Of a stretch of DNA of 16,935 bases, positions 15,462 to 16,935 are shown piece by piece. The notes under the pieces were generated by a model. It did not search any database. It worked only from the letters and a program-made list of their open reading frames with translations, and was not told the DNA's origin. The translations under genes and the position numbers were made by a program. The stretch comes from Ramicandelaber brevisporus. Lineage: Eukaryota > Kickxellomycota > Ramicandelaberales > Ramicandelaberaceae. Where the stretch lies: NCBI GenBank assembly GCA_025201865.1, contig MU602980.1, positions 11,287 through 28,221 on the forward strand, written 5' to 3'. The first letter of the stretch is position 1. Every line of letters begins with the position of its first letter.

Positions 15462-16616
15462 TTAGAATGAGATTGATTTAATGGCCCAGTCGAGCTTCTT
15501 GCCAGCCATGAATGGCACAACCTGTGTAGTTTCCTTTCCATCGTCCGAGGTCACATACTCGTACGAAGCCGGGACAGTCATGCCGCTCTTCTCAAGCTCG
15601 ACCGTGCGAGTCTCGTCTGCCAATCCATAGAACTTGCGTCCGTTGGTCGAAATAAAGCCAGCCAACTTCTCCAAGCAGCCCATTTCGTCAAACAGCTGTG
15701 CCATCAATGGCAGCACAATCGGGGCAGTATAAACTCCAGCACAGGCAGTTCCAATCTTCTCCTTGTTGCCCTTTGGATGTGGAGCAGAATCCGTTCCCAA
15801 AAAGAAACGTGGATGGCCGTCGCGAACAACACTACGCAGGGCATCACGGTCCGCCGGGTACTTGGCCACCGGCTTGCAGTACGAATGCACAAGACCGCCG
15901 GCCCAGTCATCAACAGTGATCATGAGATGGTGAGCGGTAATGGTGCAAGCCACAGTGTCGCCACAAGCCTTGACGGCCTCCACAGCAGCGCGGGTCGTGG
16001 CGTGCTCAAGCACAATACGCAGCTTTGGGAACTCAGCATGAAGACGGTGCAGGATTGGCAAGAAGTGATCCTCGGCATTCAACACGCAGGTGTTGGTGGA
16101 TGGGTTGGATGGAAGTTCGCCGTGAAGGCACAGCACGAGACCGGTGTCGCTCATGGCCTGGAACACTGGATAGTACTCATTGAGATTGGTGGGGGAGATG
16201 CCAGAGTCAGAGTGAGTGGTGACACCGCGTGGGTACGACTTGATGGCACGAACACCAGCAGCCGCGGCCGCGCGCACAACCTCGGGAGTGATGGCATCGT
16301 TGAGATACAGCGTACTAATCACGTCAAGCTCTGGGAGAGACTCTGCCGATGCAGCGCCGGAGGAGTGCTTGATCTCGATGCCTTGGGCCGAAGCCGACTT
16401 GATCAAAGCCGAAGCACCCGAGGCGAAAGATGACTTGATCTGCGAGGTATAGTCGAGAGCAGCCGAGACTGTGGTGATTGGAGGCAGCGTGTTTGGCATC
16501 ACCAGTGCAGTCGAGTAGCCGGCTGCTGGCAGGGCCGCCGTGAGAGCACGCAAGAATGCACTCTGGCGTACGTGCAAGTGGAGATCACTTACTGCTGGAA
16601 CGACAAGTCTGTTCAT
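15462..16616 (-). CDS. URA4: Dihydroorotase (bacterial PyrC / yeast Ura4 type)
   Basis: This 384-residue enzyme catalyses the third step of pyrimidine synthesis, cyclising N-carbamoyl-aspartate to dihydroorotate. All metal and catalytic residues are visible. The His13-x-His15-x-Arg17 motif is DLHLHVR. Asn42 (MPNT) is a substrate-side residue. Lys126 (IKSYPRGVTTHS) should be the carbamylated zinc bridge. His165 (CLHGE) and His205 (LEHATT) are zinc ligands, and Asp276 (GTDSAPH) is the catalytic base. Length agrees with E. coli PyrC (348) and yeast Ura4 (364). It is a stand-alone protein, as expected in fungi where the URA2-type fusion lacks an active dihydroorotase. There is no targeting signal, so it should be cytosolic. 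The ATG at 16614-16616 gives MNRLVVPAVSDLHLH, with the usual short lead before the first zinc motif. No truncation or missing residue is seen. Confidence 0.95.
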   Translation of the reverse strand: MNRLVVPAVSDLHLHVRQSAFLRALTAALPAAGYSTALVMPNTLPPITTVSAALDYTSQIKSSFASGASALIKSASAQGIEIKHSSGAASAESLPELDVISTLYLNDAITPEVVRAAAAAGVRAIKSYPRGVTTHSDSGISPTNLNEYYPVFQAMSDTGLVLCLHGELPSNPSTNTCVLNAEDHFLPILHRLHAEFPKLRIVLEHATTRAAVEAVKACGDTVACTITAHHLMITVDDWAGGLVHSYCKPVAKYPADRDALRSVVRDGHPRFFLGTDSAPHPKGNKEKIGTACAGVYTAPIVLPLMAQLFDEMGCLEKLAGFISTNGRKFYGLADETRTVELEKSGMTVPASYEYVTSDDGKETTQVVPFMAGKKLDWAIKSISF

Positions 16617-16935
16617 TTTGGTGTTCGTTTTTTTGGGTTACAAAGTTATCAAACAACGAAAACCTGGAAGTGACGGTTTGAGTGTCTCGGTGATGGCAAA
16701 AGAAGTTGGTCTGACTTTGGCATTGTAGCTGTTAACTGGATACAGCTATCTCGACACCAGATGACTTTTTAAAAGTCAGCTAGAGATGACATCTGTTATC
16801 ATAAGGATATAGTGCAAGCTGTCCAGTAGATGGGGTATGATTCATTCAGATGATTTCCACTATCATGCAACACACCCATGACTGCCATGGACAATGAACG
16901 TTTGTTGACGAGTCGAAGTGAGTCGATTTAATTCG
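16617..16935. other. Upstream region of dihydroorotase, to the window edge
   Basis: This contains a short T run near the ATG, an inverted repeat at 16762-16778 and otherwise ordinary AT-rich sequence. No gene or RNA is recognisable. Confidence 0.55.
16762..16778. repeat. Short inverted repeat
   Basis: TGACTTTT and AAAAGTCA are perfect reverse complements separated by one T. The repeat lies about 145 bases upstream of the dihydroorotase ATG. It could be a protein-binding site or chance; no family is assigned. Confidence 0.4.

Noticed and set aside
15777-16433. 218-codon plus-strand ORF
   Set aside because: It lies entirely antisense to dihydroorotase, which has all catalytic residues in the other strand.
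242-16935. tRNA, rRNA, CRISPR or transposon ends
   Set aside because: No tRNA-like cloverleaf with intact T-loop motif, no regularly spaced repeat array, and no transposase frame with terminal inverted repeats was seen.

Overview
The window looks like intron-poor nuclear DNA from a fungus, probably an early-diverging lineage; the lineage is a guess. The evidence for a fungus is a stand-alone bacterial-type dihydroorotase (animals fuse this activity into CAD), a PET100-type cytochrome oxidase assembly factor, and a two-membrane-span SREBP/Sre1-type transcription factor. The large genes are uninterrupted open frames with eukaryotic ribosome-biogenesis, mitochondrial and sterol-regulation content. 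Low-complexity coding (Gln, Asp/Asn, Gly, Ser runs) and pyrimidine-rich microsatellites between genes are common.

Layout. Bases 2-241 are the 3' end of an unidentified plus-strand gene. It converges on a 939-residue minus-strand orphan (591-3410) that is helical, with an acidic run near residue 690. Next comes a roughly 2.8-kb stretch without any long gene (3411-6199). Within it are three short same-strand open frames (4582-4707, 5085-5213, 5562-5690) encoding related 41-42-residue proteins. They share a Phe-x-(Asp/Asn)-Gly-x-Tyr start and a Ser-Gly-Ala-x-Ala-Thr-x-Asp-x-Trp-Thr-x-Gly-Tyr end. The last two copies also share about 240 bases of upstream DNA, including a near-identical palindrome and a TATA-like box at the same distance from the ATG. 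I do not recognise this family, and it is the most novel item in the window.

The right half is conventional. A short-chain dehydrogenase (6200-7123) converges, with only 47 bases between stops, on the U3/SSU-processome factor UTP25 (7171-9855, minus). PET100 (10201-10470, minus) follows. An SREBP-type bHLH membrane transcription factor of 1424 residues (10979-15253, plus) lies head-to-head with PET100 across about 500 bases. Dihydroorotase (15462-16616, minus) converges on the SREBP gene, and the last 319 bases hold its upstream region.

Functions that can be assigned are ribosome assembly (UTP25), cytochrome c oxidase assembly (PET100), sterol/oxygen-type transcriptional control (SREBP), pyrimidine synthesis (dihydroorotase) and a carbonyl/alcohol oxidoreductase. 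They are not an operon. The only contextual link worth considering is the shared divergent promoter region of PET100 and SREBP. All statements come from reading the sequence and from family knowledge; no alignment or database search was run.
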